From contig NZ_CP094459.1 in assembly GCF_022809715.1 (NCBI RefSeq), positions 2,914,001-2,978,000 of the forward strand: 64,000 nucleotides of DNA. Direction: 5' to 3'. Both the position numbers and the translations under genes were made by a program. The notes under the pieces were generated by a model. The model did not search any database. It saw only the letters and a list, made by a program, of their open reading frames with translations, and was not told the origin of the DNA. Of this stretch, positions 48,340 to 57,558 are shown piece after piece. Position 1 is the first letter of the stretch. Each line of letters begins with the position of its first letter. Source of the DNA: Burkholderia pyrrocinia (GTDB lineage Bacteria; Pseudomonadota; Gammaproteobacteria; Burkholderiales; Burkholderiaceae).

Positions 48340-49560
48340 ATGTTCTGGGAAAAGAAGCTGGCACAGTGGGCGGACGAAGTACGGGCGAAAGCGAACATAC
48401 CGGCGCGCCTCGTGCTGTGGAACGGCGAGCAACTCGATTTCGGCACCTTCAGCGCGCCGCAGGTCACGCTGAAGGTGAACAGCGCGTCGGCGTTGCCGCT
48501 GTTGCTCGAACCAAGCCTCGACAATCTCGGCGAGGCGTACGTGAAGGGCAAGATCGACATCGAGGGCAAGCTGTCGGACATCATCAACATCGGCTACTCG
48601 CTCGCGCGCAACACGGTGACGAGCGCGAGCAAGCTCGCGCGCGTGAAGCGCTACTTCAATCACACGAAGAACACCGACAAGAAGGCGATCCAGTATCACT
48701 ACGACGTCTCGAACGAGTTCTACAGGCTGTGGCTCGACGAGAACATGGTGTACTCGTGCGCGTACTTCGAGAACGGCGACGAGGATCTCGCGACCGCGCA
48801 GATCAAGAAGATCGACCACATCCTCACGAAAATCCAGTTGCAGCCGGGCCAGCGCCTGCTCGACATCGGCTGCGGCTGGGGCGCGCTCGTGCTGCGCGCC
48901 GCGCAGAAGTTCGGCGCGACGTGTCTCGGCGTGACGCTGTCGCAGAACCAGTTCGACCTCGCGACCGCGCGCGTGAAGGCCGCGGGACTGGAAGACAAGA
49001 TCGAGATCCGCCTGCAGGACTACCGCGAAATCGACGGCCAGTTCGACCGCATCACGAGCGTCGGGATGTTCGAGCACGTCGGCCGCAAGAACCTGCCGCT
49101 GTACTTCTCGCGGGTGCGCGAACTGCTCGCCGACGACGGCATCGCGATGAACCACGGCATCACGTCGACCGACGCGGAAAGCGGCGAAACGGCGCTCGGC
49201 GGCGGCGAGTTCATCGACCGCTACGTGTTCCCGGACGGCGAGCTGCCGCACATCAGCCTCGCGCTCGAAGCGGCGCAGCGCGGCGGGCTGGAAGCGGTTG
49301 ACGTCGAAAGCCTGCGGCGGCACTATGCGCGCACGCTCGACATCTGGACGGAAAACTTCGAGGCGAAGGCCGAGGAAGCGCGAAAACTCGTCGACGACGA
49401 AAAATTCCGCATCTGGCGCGTGTATCTCGCCGGCTGCGCGTACGCGTTCGAACACGACGACGTGTCGATCTTCCAGATCGTGTGCCGCAAGGCCGGACGC
49501 AGCGCGAAAACGCTGCCGTGGTCGCGGCGCTATATGTACGAACACGCGCTGCCGCGCTAG
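48340..49560 (+). CDS. cfa: Cyclopropane-fatty-acyl-phospholipid synthase
   Basis: SAM-dependent enzyme that turns unsaturated acyl chains of membrane phospholipids into cyclopropane chains. The 406-residue protein has an N-terminal lipid-binding part and the SAM motif LLDIGCGWGALVLRAAQKFG, then CLGVTLSQNQFDLATAR, QYHYDVSNEFYRLWLDENMV and FEHVGRKNLPLYFSRVREL. The catalytic carbonate-site residues fall in GGEFIDRYVFPDGELPHIS. AAACGGAGAATCCAA before ATG 48340 is a good ribosome-binding site. No stationary-phase promoter was identified by eye. Confidence 0.94.
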   Translation: MFWEKKLAQWADEVRAKANIPARLVLWNGEQLDFGTFSAPQVTLKVNSASALPLLLEPSLDNLGEAYVKGKIDIEGKLSDIINIGYSLARNTVTSASKLARVKRYFNHTKNTDKKAIQYHYDVSNEFYRLWLDENMVYSCAYFENGDEDLATAQIKKIDHILTKIQLQPGQRLLDIGCGWGALVLRAAQKFGATCLGVTLSQNQFDLATARVKAAGLEDKIEIRLQDYREIDGQFDRITSVGMFEHVGRKNLPLYFSRVRELLADDGIAMNHGITSTDAESGETALGGGEFIDRYVFPDGELPHISLALEAAQRGGLEAVDVESLRRHYARTLDIWTENFEAKAEEARKLVDDEKFRIWRVYLAGCAYAFEHDDVSIFQIVCRKAGRSAKTLPWSRRYMYEHALPR

Positions 49561-49583
49561 GCGGCGCTTCACGCTGGGCATGC

Positions 49584-50897
49584 ATGGGTGACGGCAGGAC
49601 GCGGCGCAAGGCGCCGCCGGAACGACAGCAGCGCGACGACACGGACGAGTCGCACGCCGACGGACAATTCGACCTGTTCGGCGTGCCGGCGGACGCTGCA
49701 CGCGCGTCGCCTCCCGCAGACGACCCGCCCGCTGCAAACGCCAATGACCGCGTGACGTCGAACCCGCATGACGATGCGCTGCAGGCGCCGCCCGCCCGCG
49801 CACCCGCCCGCGCAGCCTCCCGCCGTTCCGACTCCGACGAACCGCCGCCCGCCTCCGGCCTGCTGTGGGACGAACCGTCGCCACCGGCCGCGCCGACGAA
49901 AAAAGGCCGGCGCCAGCGCGGCGTGCCGCCCGCGCCGATCGCAGCGGACGTCGCCGATGCAGCGGCCGGCCTGCCGCCTAACGTCCGGCTCGGCACGTCG
50001 TCGTGGTACTTCCCCGGCTGGAACGGCATCGTCTACGACGGCGATTTCGCGCAGACGAAGCTGTCGCGCGAAGGGCTCGAAGCATACGGCGCGCATCCGC
50101 TATTGAAGAGCGTGAGCCTCGACCGGTCGTTCTACGGCCCGCTGTCGGTGGCCGACTACCTGCGCTACGCGCAGCAGGTGCCCGACGATTTCCGTTTCGT
50201 CGTGAAGGCGCCGGCCGCCGTGACCGACGCGGTCGTGCGCGGCCGGCGCGGCGAGCCGTCGGGACCGAACCCGACCTTCCTCGACGCGCAACTCGCCACC
50301 CGGGAATTCGTGCAGCCTTGCGTCGAAGGGCTCGGCCGGAAGGCCGGCGTGCTCGTGTTCCAGTTCTCGCCGCTGCCCGATCATCTGCTCGCCGAACCGG
50401 CCGCGCTGATCGACCGGCTCGCCGCGTTCTTCGCGGCGCTGCCGCCGCTGCCGCCGGAAGCCGACGGCCCGCGCTACGCGATCGAGATCCGCGACGCGAG
50501 CCTGCTCACGCCGCGCTTCATCCGCGCGCTCGCCGCGCTCGGCGTGCGCTACTGCGTCGGCCTGCACGCGCGGATGCCCGACCCGCTGCGCCAGGCCGCC
50601 GCCCTCGCGCTGCTCGACGGCGACGCGCCGGGCCCGCTGATCGTGCGCTGGAGCCTGCACGGCGGCTTCAAGTACGAACAGGCGAAAGCGAAGTACGAGC
50701 CGTTCGACAAGCTCGTCGACGAGGATCCGGCCACGCGCTCGGCGCTCGCCGAACTGGCCGCGCGCTACGCGCTGGCCGGGCAGCCGGTGATCATCACGAT
50801 CAACAACAAGGCGGAAGGCTCCGCGCCGCTGTCGTGCATCGCGCTCGCGCGCGAAATCGCCGCCGCGTGCGCGCAGTGGCGCAACGAGGCGGCTTGA
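49584..50897 (+). CDS. DUF72 domain protein with long disordered N-terminus
   Basis: A 437-residue protein of unknown function. Residues 1-125 are low-complexity, rich in Pro, Ala, Asp and Arg, with no predicted fold (DLFGVPADAARASPPADDPP and a basic KKGRRQRG at the end). The DUF72 TIM-barrel domain follows, with RLGTSSWYFPGWNGIVYDGD, SVSLDRSFYGPLSVADYLRY, FRFVVKAPAAVTD, VLVFQFSPLPDHLL, AIEIRDASLL and a C-terminal GQPVIITINNKAEGSAPLSC. The start ATG 49584 lies 24 bases after the cfa stop, so the two are probably co-transcribed. Confidence 0.85.
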   Translation: MGDGRTRRKAPPERQQRDDTDESHADGQFDLFGVPADAARASPPADDPPAANANDRVTSNPHDDALQAPPARAPARAASRRSDSDEPPPASGLLWDEPSPPAAPTKKGRRQRGVPPAPIAADVADAAAGLPPNVRLGTSSWYFPGWNGIVYDGDFAQTKLSREGLEAYGAHPLLKSVSLDRSFYGPLSVADYLRYAQQVPDDFRFVVKAPAAVTDAVVRGRRGEPSGPNPTFLDAQLATREFVQPCVEGLGRKAGVLVFQFSPLPDHLLAEPAALIDRLAAFFAALPPLPPEADGPRYAIEIRDASLLTPRFIRALAALGVRYCVGLHARMPDPLRQAAALALLDGDAPGPLIVRWSLHGGFKYEQAKAKYEPFDKLVDEDPATRSALAELAARYALAGQPVIITINNKAEGSAPLSCIALAREIAAACAQWRNEAA

Positions 50898-50930
50898 CGT
50901 CGGGTTCGCCGGTTTCCGCCGGTCGCGCGC

Positions 50931-51491
50931 TTACGCGCCGCGCAGCGACTTCAGCCGGTGCGAGAACTTCTGCCGGAATTTCGCGAGCTTCGGCCCGATC
51001 ACGACCGAGCAGTAGCCCTGCCCCGGGTTACGCGCGTAATAGTTCTGGTGATAGTCCTCGGCCGGCCAGTAGTTGCCGTCGAGCGGCACGACCTGCGTGA
51101 CGATCGGCTGCCCGAACACCTGCTCGCGCTCCAGCTCGCTGATCACGTCCAGCGCGGTGTCGCGCTGCGCATCGGAATGCGTGAACACGACCGACCGGTA
51201 CTGCGTGCCGACGTCGTTGCCCTGCCGGTTCAACTGGGTCGGATCGTGCGTCGCGAAGAAGATCTCGAGAATCTCGCGATAGCCGATGCGCGCCGGATCG
51301 AACGTCACGTTGACGACTTCCGCGTGGCCCGTGTCGCCTTCGCAGATGTCGCGATAACCGGGATTGCGCGTATGGCCGCCCGCATAGCCCGACTGGACGG
51401 CCGTCACGCCGTCGACATCGAGAAACACGGCCTCCGTGCACCAGAAACACCCGCCTCCCAACGTCGCGGTTTCAAGCATTTCGTTCCCCAT
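50931..51491 (-). CDS. msrA: Peptide methionine sulfoxide reductase MsrA
   Basis: Reduces methionine-S-sulfoxide in proteins. The 186-residue protein has the catalytic-cysteine motif TLGGGCFWCTEAVF near the start, VTAVQSGYAGGHTRNPGYRD, GHAEVVNVTFDP, FFATHDPTQLNRQGNDVGTQ and YWPAEDYHQNYYARNPGQGY. ATG 51491 (MGNEMLETATLGGG) gives the standard length. No MsrB domain is fused and msrB is not nearby. Convergent with the DUF72 gene. A small hairpin lies just upstream (51519-51538). Confidence 0.96.
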   Translation of the reverse strand: MGNEMLETATLGGGCFWCTEAVFLDVDGVTAVQSGYAGGHTRNPGYRDICEGDTGHAEVVNVTFDPARIGYREILEIFFATHDPTQLNRQGNDVGTQYRSVVFTHSDAQRDTALDVISELEREQVFGQPIVTQVVPLDGNYWPAEDYHQNYYARNPGQGYCSVVIGPKLAKFRQKFSHRLKSLRGA

Positions 51492-52070
51492 GAAATCAGA
51501 CCCTCGTTGATGACAGCAGCCGGCACGCAGGTGCCGGCGCCACCGTTGCATCTCGCCGCTGCGCGTCCGTGGTACGGGACGCAGCGGCACTTCGGCAAGT
51601 ATCTCACTCGCGCGCGAACCTGGCAGATCGCACAGGTGCCGCGCGCGACCGGCCACACGTTTCTCGACTACACTTAGGCACGCGTAACCGCGGCGCAAAC
51701 CGTCCGGCCACGCAAAGCGTCCGATGCACGCCCGACCCTGATGCACCCATCATCTGCCGGAACATCGATATGCACGTCTTGACAGACATCGCCCGCGCCG
51801 CGGGCCCGGTCGCCGCCACGTCGCGAGCCGACGCTTCAACTTCACCTTCGCGATATCGTGCGCGCGTGTCACTCAGGGCGTCGCGATCCGGTTCATCGTC
51901 TTCACCCGCTTTCACGATCTGATGCACGGCGCCGCGCGTGTCGCCGACGCGTGCAGCCGCCTGCCGATCGCGCCCGCCGGCGAGATGCGCGCCGCGCGGC
52001 CACCTCGACCCGCACGCCCGCAGCGCACGGCCGTGCGTCAGTAGTCCGATACCACCGAGAGGGCATCACC
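51492..52070. other. 579-base intergenic region between msrA and the selenium-binding protein gene
   Basis: Contains an eight-pair hairpin GCCGGCAC/GTGCCGGC (51519-51538) just before msrA. I see no convincing gene: open frames in both directions have no family resemblance. An isolated TTGACA at 51779-51784 has no matching -10 box. Position 52051 onward carries a GAGAGGG ribosome-binding site for the next gene. Confidence 0.6.
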
Positions 52071-53477
52071 ATGAGCATGCGGCCTGACCCGACGTTTCAC
52101 GCTTCGCCCGAGCTTGCGATGCAGGCGCCGGCGGAAGAGTTTGCCTATACGTTGTTGCTGAGCCCCGATTTTTCCAGACCCGACGCGCTCGCCGTGATCG
52201 ACGTGAAGCCCGGCTCGCCGACCTACGGAAAGATCGTGCACACGGTGACGATGCCGAACACCGGCGACGAGTTTCACCACTTCGGCTGGAATGCGTGCTC
52301 GTCGGCGCTGTCGCCGCTGACCGGCCATGCGTTCCTCGAACGCCGCTTCCTGATCATCCCCGGCCTGCGCTCGTCGCGCATCTACGTGATCGACACGAAG
52401 CCGCATCCGACGCAGGCACGGATCCACAAGATCATCGAGCCCGAGGAGATCTTCGCGAAGACCGGTTATTCGCGGCCGCACACCGTTCACTGCGGCCCCG
52501 AGGGCATCTACGTGAGCACGCTCGGCGGCGCGGGCAAGGACGGCACCGACGGCGCGCCCGGCATCTTCATCATGGATTGCGAAACCTTCGACGTGCTCGG
52601 CCGCTGGGAGATCGATCGCGGCCCGCAGGACAAGCACTACGATTTCTGGTGGAACCTGCCGCGCGACTACATGGTGTCGAGCGAATGGGCGCTGCCGCCG
52701 CAATTCGAGAACGGCATCGTGCCCGAGGACCTGCTCGCGAACAAATACGGGCACCGGCTGCATTTCTGGGACCTGCGCGCGCGGCGCAACGTGCAGACGA
52801 TCGATCTCGGCGCGCAGCACCAGATGGCGCTCGAAGTGCGGCCCGCGCACGACCCGGTGCGCGAATACGGATTCGTCGGCGTGGTGGTCGATACGACGAA
52901 CCTCGAAGGCTCGATCTGGACCTGGTGGCGCGAGGACGGCAAGTTCCATGTGAAGAAGACCGCGACGATCCCGGCCGAGCCGGCCGCGGCCGACGAGTTG
53001 CCGCCGCTGCTGAAAGCGTTCGGCGCGGTGCCGCCGCTCGTGACCGACATCGACCTGTCGCTCGACGACCGCTTCCTCTACGTGTCGTGCTGGGGCACCG
53101 GCGAGATGCGCCAGTACGACGTGTCGGATCCGCATAACCCGGTGCTCGCGGGGTCGGTGCGGATCGGCGGCATCGTGCGCCGCGCGCCGCACACGAACGG
53201 CCGCGCGTTCGCGGGCGGCCCGCAGATGGTCGAGATCAGCCGCGACGGCCGGCGCGTGTACTGGACCAACTCGCTTTATTCGACATGGGACGACCAGTTC
53301 TATCCGGACGGCGTGCCGGCCGCGCAGGTGCTCGCGCATGCGGGGCCGGACGGCGGGCTGACGCTCGCCGACGATTACTGGGTCGAGTTCCCCGACGGCT
53401 ATCGCGCGCACCAGATCCGGCTCGAAGGCGGCGACTGCTCGACCGACTCGTTCTGCTACCCGTCGGTCAAGCGTTGA
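52071..53477 (+). CDS. Selenium-binding protein 56 family, methanethiol oxidase-like
   Basis: A 468-residue beta-propeller protein of the SBP56 family. Bacterial members (MtoX of Hyphomicrobium, Ruegeria) oxidise methanethiol to formaldehyde, hydrogen sulfide and hydrogen peroxide using copper. Family blocks visible: DEFHHFGWNACSSALSPLTG, RPHTVHCGPEGIYVSTLGGA, GIFIMDCETFDVLGRWE, YDFWWNLPRDYMVSSEWALP and TDIDLSLDDRFLYVSCWGTG, with conserved His and Cys that could bind copper. No signal peptide is seen; characterised MtoX is periplasmic, so the function may differ. Its stop overlaps the start of the following membrane protein. Confidence 0.9.
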   Translation: MSMRPDPTFHASPELAMQAPAEEFAYTLLLSPDFSRPDALAVIDVKPGSPTYGKIVHTVTMPNTGDEFHHFGWNACSSALSPLTGHAFLERRFLIIPGLRSSRIYVIDTKPHPTQARIHKIIEPEEIFAKTGYSRPHTVHCGPEGIYVSTLGGAGKDGTDGAPGIFIMDCETFDVLGRWEIDRGPQDKHYDFWWNLPRDYMVSSEWALPPQFENGIVPEDLLANKYGHRLHFWDLRARRNVQTIDLGAQHQMALEVRPAHDPVREYGFVGVVVDTTNLEGSIWTWWREDGKFHVKKTATIPAEPAAADELPPLLKAFGAVPPLVTDIDLSLDDRFLYVSCWGTGEMRQYDVSDPHNPVLAGSVRIGGIVRRAPHTNGRAFAGGPQMVEISRDGRRVYWTNSLYSTWDDQFYPDGVPAAQVLAHAGPDGGLTLADDYWVEFPDGYRAHQIRLEGGDCSTDSFCYPSVKR

Positions 53478-54139
53478 ACGCCGGACTTCACGCGCAGTTC
53501 GCGCTGTGGGCGGCCGTGCTCGCGAGCGGCATGTATCACGGGCTCAATCCCGCGATGGGCTGGCCGCTCGCGGTGTCGAACGCATTGATGACGCGCCGCG
53601 GCGGCGCGCTCGTCGCGGCGCTCGGCTATCTCGCGCTCGGCCATGCGCTCGCGGTATTCGCGGTGATGCTGCCGTTCGGGCTGCTCGCGGCGCTGCTCGC
53701 GTGGCAGTCGGCGATCCGGATCGGCGCGAGCGCGCTCGTGATCGGCTTCGGCGCCGTGCTGCTGATCCGGCGCCGGCATCCGCGTGCGCTCGCGCGAATC
53801 CCGCCGGCGCGGCTCGGCCTGTGGTCGTTCGCGGTCGCGATCGCGCACGGCGCGGGGCTGATGCTGGTGCCGATCTACCTCGGGCTTTGCGGTCTCGACA
53901 TGGATGCCGGCCACCGCGCGGCGGCCACGCTCGTCGATGCGCATCTCGGGATGGCGCTCGTCGTCGCGGCCGTGCATGCGGCCGCGATGATCGCCGCCGG
54001 CGGCGGGCTCGCGTGGCTCGTGTACCGCTATCTCGGGCTGAAGTTCGTGTCGCGGAGCTGGTTCAATCTCGATGCGGTGTGGGCATCGAGCCTGATCGTG
54101 ACGGGTGCGCTGTCGCTCGGGCTGGCGGCGACGCAATAG
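53474..54139 (+). CDS. Six-segment membrane protein, LysE/NicO-like metal permease candidate
   Basis: A 221-residue integral membrane protein with six predicted segments and little outside them. The start of segment 1 has GMYHGLNPAMGWPLAVSNAL and a later segment AIAHGAGLMLVPIYLGLC, an arrangement of His-Gly-x-x-Pro motifs like that in the NicO/RcnA and DsbD-related metal transporters, but no family match is certain. TTG 53474 overlaps the selenium-binding protein's TGA, so translation is coupled. A copper- or other metal-supply role for the partner protein is an inference from that coupling. Confidence 0.75.
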   Translation: MNAGLHAQFALWAAVLASGMYHGLNPAMGWPLAVSNALMTRRGGALVAALGYLALGHALAVFAVMLPFGLLAALLAWQSAIRIGASALVIGFGAVLLIRRRHPRALARIPPARLGLWSFAVAIAHGAGLMLVPIYLGLCGLDMDAGHRAAATLVDAHLGMALVVAAVHAAAMIAAGGGLAWLVYRYLGLKFVSRSWFNLDAVWASSLIVTGALSLGLAATQ

Positions 54140-54433
54140 CGCGGGCGTCGATGGCGCGCGTGGCGGATCGGCAGGTGGACAGGCCGGCGGCACCGCACAA
54201 AAAACGCGACAGAACGGCCATGCCGACCGCGCGCCATCGTGAACCCGGCATCGCGTTGCAGTGTTCGTTACGTCACGCTATCCCCGCGATGTGCCGTCCG
54301 GCCGGGTCCGGCGGCCCCGATTCCGCTAAAATCGGGCCATGCGCACCACTTCCCAATCGACCGCCTTGTCGCCTTTCGTCCGCCGCGCCCGCGTCGCGCC
54401 GCGCCCGCCCGTTTCGTTCCGGATGGCCGCCCG

Positions 54434-54943
54434 ATGAGCCGCGCCAACCCGCCGGATTTCGATGCGGCCGCCTTCCGCCAGGCGCTCGGCCAGTTCGCGA
54501 CGGGCGTGACGGTGATCACGACGCGCGCACCGTCCGGGCAACTGATCGGCATCACCGCCAGCTCGTTCAACTCGGTATCGCTCGATCCGCCGCTCGTGCT
54601 GTGGAGCCTCGCGCACAAATCGGCGTCGACGCCCGTGTTTCGCGGCAACAGTCATTACGTGGTGAACGTGCTTGCGGCGTCGCAGCTCGACCTGTGCAAG
54701 CGCTTCTCGACCTACAAGGGCGACCGCTTCGAAGGAATCGCGCATGTGGCCGGCAACTCGGGGATGCCCGTGCTCGACGGCGCGCTCGCGTGGTTCGAAT
54801 GCCATAACCGCAGCCGCTACGACGAAGGCGACCACGTGATCTTCGTCGGCGAAGTGGAACGCTGCGGCGTGCGCGCCGCTTCGGACGAGACGCCACCGCT
54901 CGTGTTCCACGGCGGCGGCTTCCACGGCCTTACACCGCTTTGA
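54434..54943 (+). CDS. Flavin reductase family protein (HpaC-like)
   Basis: A 169-residue FMN-binding split-barrel protein. Members act as NAD(P)H:flavin reductases feeding two-component monooxygenases. The family pattern is clear: FRQALGQFATGVTVITTRAP, GITASSFNSVSLDPPLVLWS, YVVNVLAASQLDLCKRFSTY and FVGEVERC near the end. ATG 54434 is chosen for family length; a -10-like TAAAAT at 54326-54331 could drive it. Its end overlaps the convergent kynR gene by 14 bases. No monooxygenase partner is adjacent, though the kyn genes are next door. Confidence 0.88.
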   Translation: MSRANPPDFDAAAFRQALGQFATGVTVITTRAPSGQLIGITASSFNSVSLDPPLVLWSLAHKSASTPVFRGNSHYVVNVLAASQLDLCKRFSTYKGDRFEGIAHVAGNSGMPVLDGALAWFECHNRSRYDEGDHVIFVGEVERCGVRAASDETPPLVFHGGGFHGLTPL

Positions 54944-55430
54944 TCGCGCCCGTGCGCGCCAGCCCGACCGGCGCGCCGGCTTCGTCCTTCAACGTCTGCA
55001 GCACGATGTTCGAACGGATGTCCATCACGCCGGGCGCCTTGTAGAGCCGGTTCAGCACGAAATCCGAATAGTGCTTGAGGTTGTGCGCGAGCACGCGCAG
55101 CAGATAGTGGCTCTCGCCCGTCACGACGAACGCGCCGACCACCTCGGGCCATTCGCGCAGCGCTTCCGCGAAGCGCTCGTGCCATTGATTCTCTTCGTTG
55201 CGCATCGATACCTGCACGAACGCCTCGAGCTCGAAGCCGAGCTTCTCGCGGCTCAGGCACGCGCGATAGTGCTCGATCACGCCCTGCTCCTCGAGCAGGC
55301 GCATGCGGCGCAGGCAGGCGGACGGCGAAAGCGAAATCCGCTCCGCCAGGTCGAGATTGCTGATTCTGCCCTCCTCCTGCAATACCGCCAGAATCCGGCA
55401 GTCGGTGGCATCGAGCGTGATCGCGTGCAT
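54930..55430 (-). CDS. kynR: Lrp/AsnC-family regulator of kynurenine genes
   Basis: A 166-residue Lrp-type regulator. The helix-turn-helix (about residues 20-45) is [20 protein letters not shown], followed by the RAM ligand domain with [20 protein letters not shown] and [20 protein letters not shown]. It is divergent from kynB-kynU-kynA across 130 bases, as is KynR in Pseudomonas, which senses kynurenine and activates these genes. The name rests on that arrangement and family. A perfect 15-base inverted repeat lies between the two starts. Confidence 0.9.
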   Translation of the reverse strand: MHAITLDATDCRILAVLQEEGRISNLDLAERISLSPSACLRRMRLLEEQGVIEHYRACLSREKLGFELEAFVQVSMRNEENQWHERFAEALREWPEVVGAFVVTGESHYLLRVLAHNLKHYSDFVLNRLYKAPGVMDIRSNIVLQTLKDEAGAPVGLARTGAIKAV

Positions 55431-55468
55431 TTTTGGTCCCCGTTTTCCCTCTCAGTCGAATTATCTGC

Positions 55469-55483
55469 CAATCCGGCGGATTG
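55469..55483. promoter_or_regulatory. Inverted repeat in the kynR-kynB gap, candidate KynR operator
   Basis: CAATCC and GGATTG flank three bases, a perfect dyad about 40 bases upstream of kynR and 78 upstream of kynB, where a divergent Lrp-type regulator would bind. Confidence 0.5.
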
Positions 55484-55560
55484 TCCATGTTTATTTCGCA
55501 AGCACTTTCTGCGAGCGTCCACCTATCATTCGAAGCATCGACTCACCGCTTCGTCATGCC

Positions 55561-56202
55561 ATGGACACACTCTGGGACATCTCGCCGCCTGTCAGCCCCG
55601 CCACTCCCGTATGGCCGGGTGATACGCCGGTTTCCGTCGAACGCGTGTGGCGGATGGAGGCCGGCTCGCCGGTCAACGTCGCGCGCCTGACGCTGTCGCC
55701 GCATACGGGCGCGCACTGCGACGCGCCGCTGCACTACGACGCCGACGGCGCACCGATCGGCGCCGTGCCGCTCGACACCTATCTCGGCCCGTGCCGCGTG
55801 ATCCATTGCATCGGCGCATCGCCCGTCGTGCAGCCGGCCGATATCGCGGCCGCGCTCGACGGCGTGCCGCCGCGCGTGCTGCTGCGCACCTGTGCGCAAG
55901 CGCCGGTCGCGCAATGGGACCCCGGCTTCTGCGCAGTCGCGCCCGAAGCGATCGACCTGCTCGCCGCGCATGGCGTGAAGCTGATCGGTATCGACACGCC
56001 GTCGCTCGACCCGCAGGAATCGAAGACGATGGACGCGCATCACCGCGTGCGTGCGCACCGGATGGCGATCCTCGAAGGCATCGTGCTCGACGACGTGCCG
56101 CCCGGCGACTACGAACTGATCGCACTGCCGCTGAAGTTCGCGACGCTCGATGCGAGCCCCGTGCGCGCGGTGCTGCGCGCGCTGCCCGCGCGTGCTTCCT
56201 GA
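55561..56202 (+). CDS. kynB: Kynurenine formamidase
   Basis: Metal-dependent hydrolase turning N-formylkynurenine into kynurenine. The 213-residue cyclase-like fold protein has [20 protein letters not shown], the metal-binding block [20 protein letters not shown] (His, Asp, His), and [23 protein letters not shown] 55561 starts [10 protein letters not shown], the standard beginning. First gene of the kynB-kynU-kynA operon, divergent from kynR. Confidence 0.96.
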   Translation: MDTLWDISPPVSPATPVWPGDTPVSVERVWRMEAGSPVNVARLTLSPHTGAHCDAPLHYDADGAPIGAVPLDTYLGPCRVIHCIGASPVVQPADIAAALDGVPPRVLLRTCAQAPVAQWDPGFCAVAPEAIDLLAAHGVKLIGIDTPSLDPQESKTMDAHHRVRAHRMAILEGIVLDDVPPGDYELIALPLKFATLDASPVRAVLRALPARAS

Positions 56203-56227
56203 TTACCCCGACCTACGACCCCACATC

Positions 56228-57481
56228 ATGATCAAGACCCGTGAAGACGCGCTCGCCCTCGACCGCGACGACCCGCTCGCCCCGCTGCGCGACCAGTTCG
56301 CGCTGCCCGACGGCGTGATCTACCTCGACGGCAACTCGCTCGGCGCGCAGCCGCGTGCGTCGGCCGCCCGCGCGCAGCAGGTGATTAGCGCCGAATGGGG
56401 CGAAGGGTTGATCCGCAGCTGGAACACGGCCGGCTGGTTCGCGCTGCCGCGCCGTCTCGGCGACAAGCTCGCGACGCTGATCGGCGGTGCATCCGGTGAA
56501 ACGGTCGTGACCGACACGATCTCGATCAACCTGTTCAAGCTGCTGTCGGCGATGCTGCGCCACCAGGCCGAGCGCGCGCCCGAGCGCCGCGTGATCGTGT
56601 CGGAGCGTTCGAACTTCCCGACCGACCTGTATATCGCGCAGGGGCTGATCGAGCAGCTCGGCGACGGCTACGAGCTGCGCCTGATCGACGATCCGGCCGA
56701 CCTGCCCGACGCGCTCGGCGCGGACACGGCCGTCGCGATGATCACGCACGTGAACTACCGCACCGGCTACATGCACGACATGCCGGCCGTCACGCAGCTC
56801 GTGCACGACGCGGGCGCGCTGATGCTGTGGGATCTCGCGCACTCGGCCGGCGCGGTGCCGGTCGACCTGAACGGCGCGCGCGCGGACGGCGCGGTCGGCT
56901 GCACGTACAAGTACCTGAACGGCGGCCCCGGTTCGCCCGCGTTCGTGTGGGTGCCGCAGCGCCATCACGCGCATTTCTCGCAGCCGCTGTCCGGCTGGTG
57001 GGGCCACCGCGCGCCGTTCGCGATGCAGCCGGGCTTCGCGCCCGATCCGGGCATCGCGCGCTTCCTGTGCGGCACGCAGCCGATCGTGTCGATGTCGATG
57101 GTCGAATGCGGGCTCGACGTGTTCCTGCAGACCGACATGCAGGCGATCCGCCGCAAGTCGCTCGCGCTGACCGACGCGTTCATCGCGCTCGTCGAAGCGC
57201 GCTGCGCGGGCCTGTCGCTGAAGCTCGTCACGCCACGCTCGCATCACCAGCGCGGTTCGCAGGCGAGCTTCGAGCATCCGCACGGCTACGAAGTGATGCA
57301 GGCGCTGATCGCGCGCGGCGTGATCGGCGACTACCGTGAGCCGTACGTGCTGCGCTTCGGCTTCACGCCGCTCTATGTGCGCTTCGTCGACGTGTGGGAT
57401 GCCGTCGAGACGCTGCGCGACATCCTGGCCACCGACGCGTGGAAGGCGCCCGAGTTCGCCGAACGCGGCGCGGTGACCTGA
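56228..57481 (+). CDS. kynU: Kynureninase
   Basis: PLP enzyme cleaving kynurenine to anthranilate and alanine. The 417-residue protein has [20 protein letters not shown] near the start, the PLP-holding Asp region [20 protein letters not shown], the Schiff-base Lys in [20 protein letters not shown] and the substrate-side [12 protein letters not shown]. It starts 25 bases after kynB and precedes kynA by 77 bases, so the three steps of tryptophan degradation form one transcript. Confidence 0.97.
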   Translation: MIKTREDALALDRDDPLAPLRDQFALPDGVIYLDGNSLGAQPRASAARAQQVISAEWGEGLIRSWNTAGWFALPRRLGDKLATLIGGASGETVVTDTISINLFKLLSAMLRHQAERAPERRVIVSERSNFPTDLYIAQGLIEQLGDGYELRLIDDPADLPDALGADTAVAMITHVNYRTGYMHDMPAVTQLVHDAGALMLWDLAHSAGAVPVDLNGARADGAVGCTYKYLNGGPGSPAFVWVPQRHHAHFSQPLSGWWGHRAPFAMQPGFAPDPGIARFLCGTQPIVSMSMVECGLDVFLQTDMQAIRRKSLALTDAFIALVEARCAGLSLKLVTPRSHHQRGSQASFEHPHGYEVMQALIARGVIGDYREPYVLRFGFTPLYVRFVDVWDAVETLRDILATDAWKAPEFAERGAVT

Positions 57482-57558
57482 CCGGTCTTGCCCGGCGCGC
57501 GCCGCAGTGACGTGTGGAACGCGCGCCGCGCCCCCGTCATTCAATCCTGGAGAAAGTC

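Noticed and set aside
51779..51784. TTGACA in the gap before the selenium-binding protein gene
   Set aside because: No -10-like hexamer at 16-18 bases downstream.
51858..52070. In-frame N-terminal extension of the selenium-binding protein
   Set aside because: Arg-rich, no family resemblance; the ribosome-binding site and family start support ATG 52071.
54339..54437. 32-codon frame overlapping the flavin reductase start as ATGA
   Set aside because: No ribosome-binding site and the ATGA overlap is automatic because the second codon starts with A; not reported as a gene.
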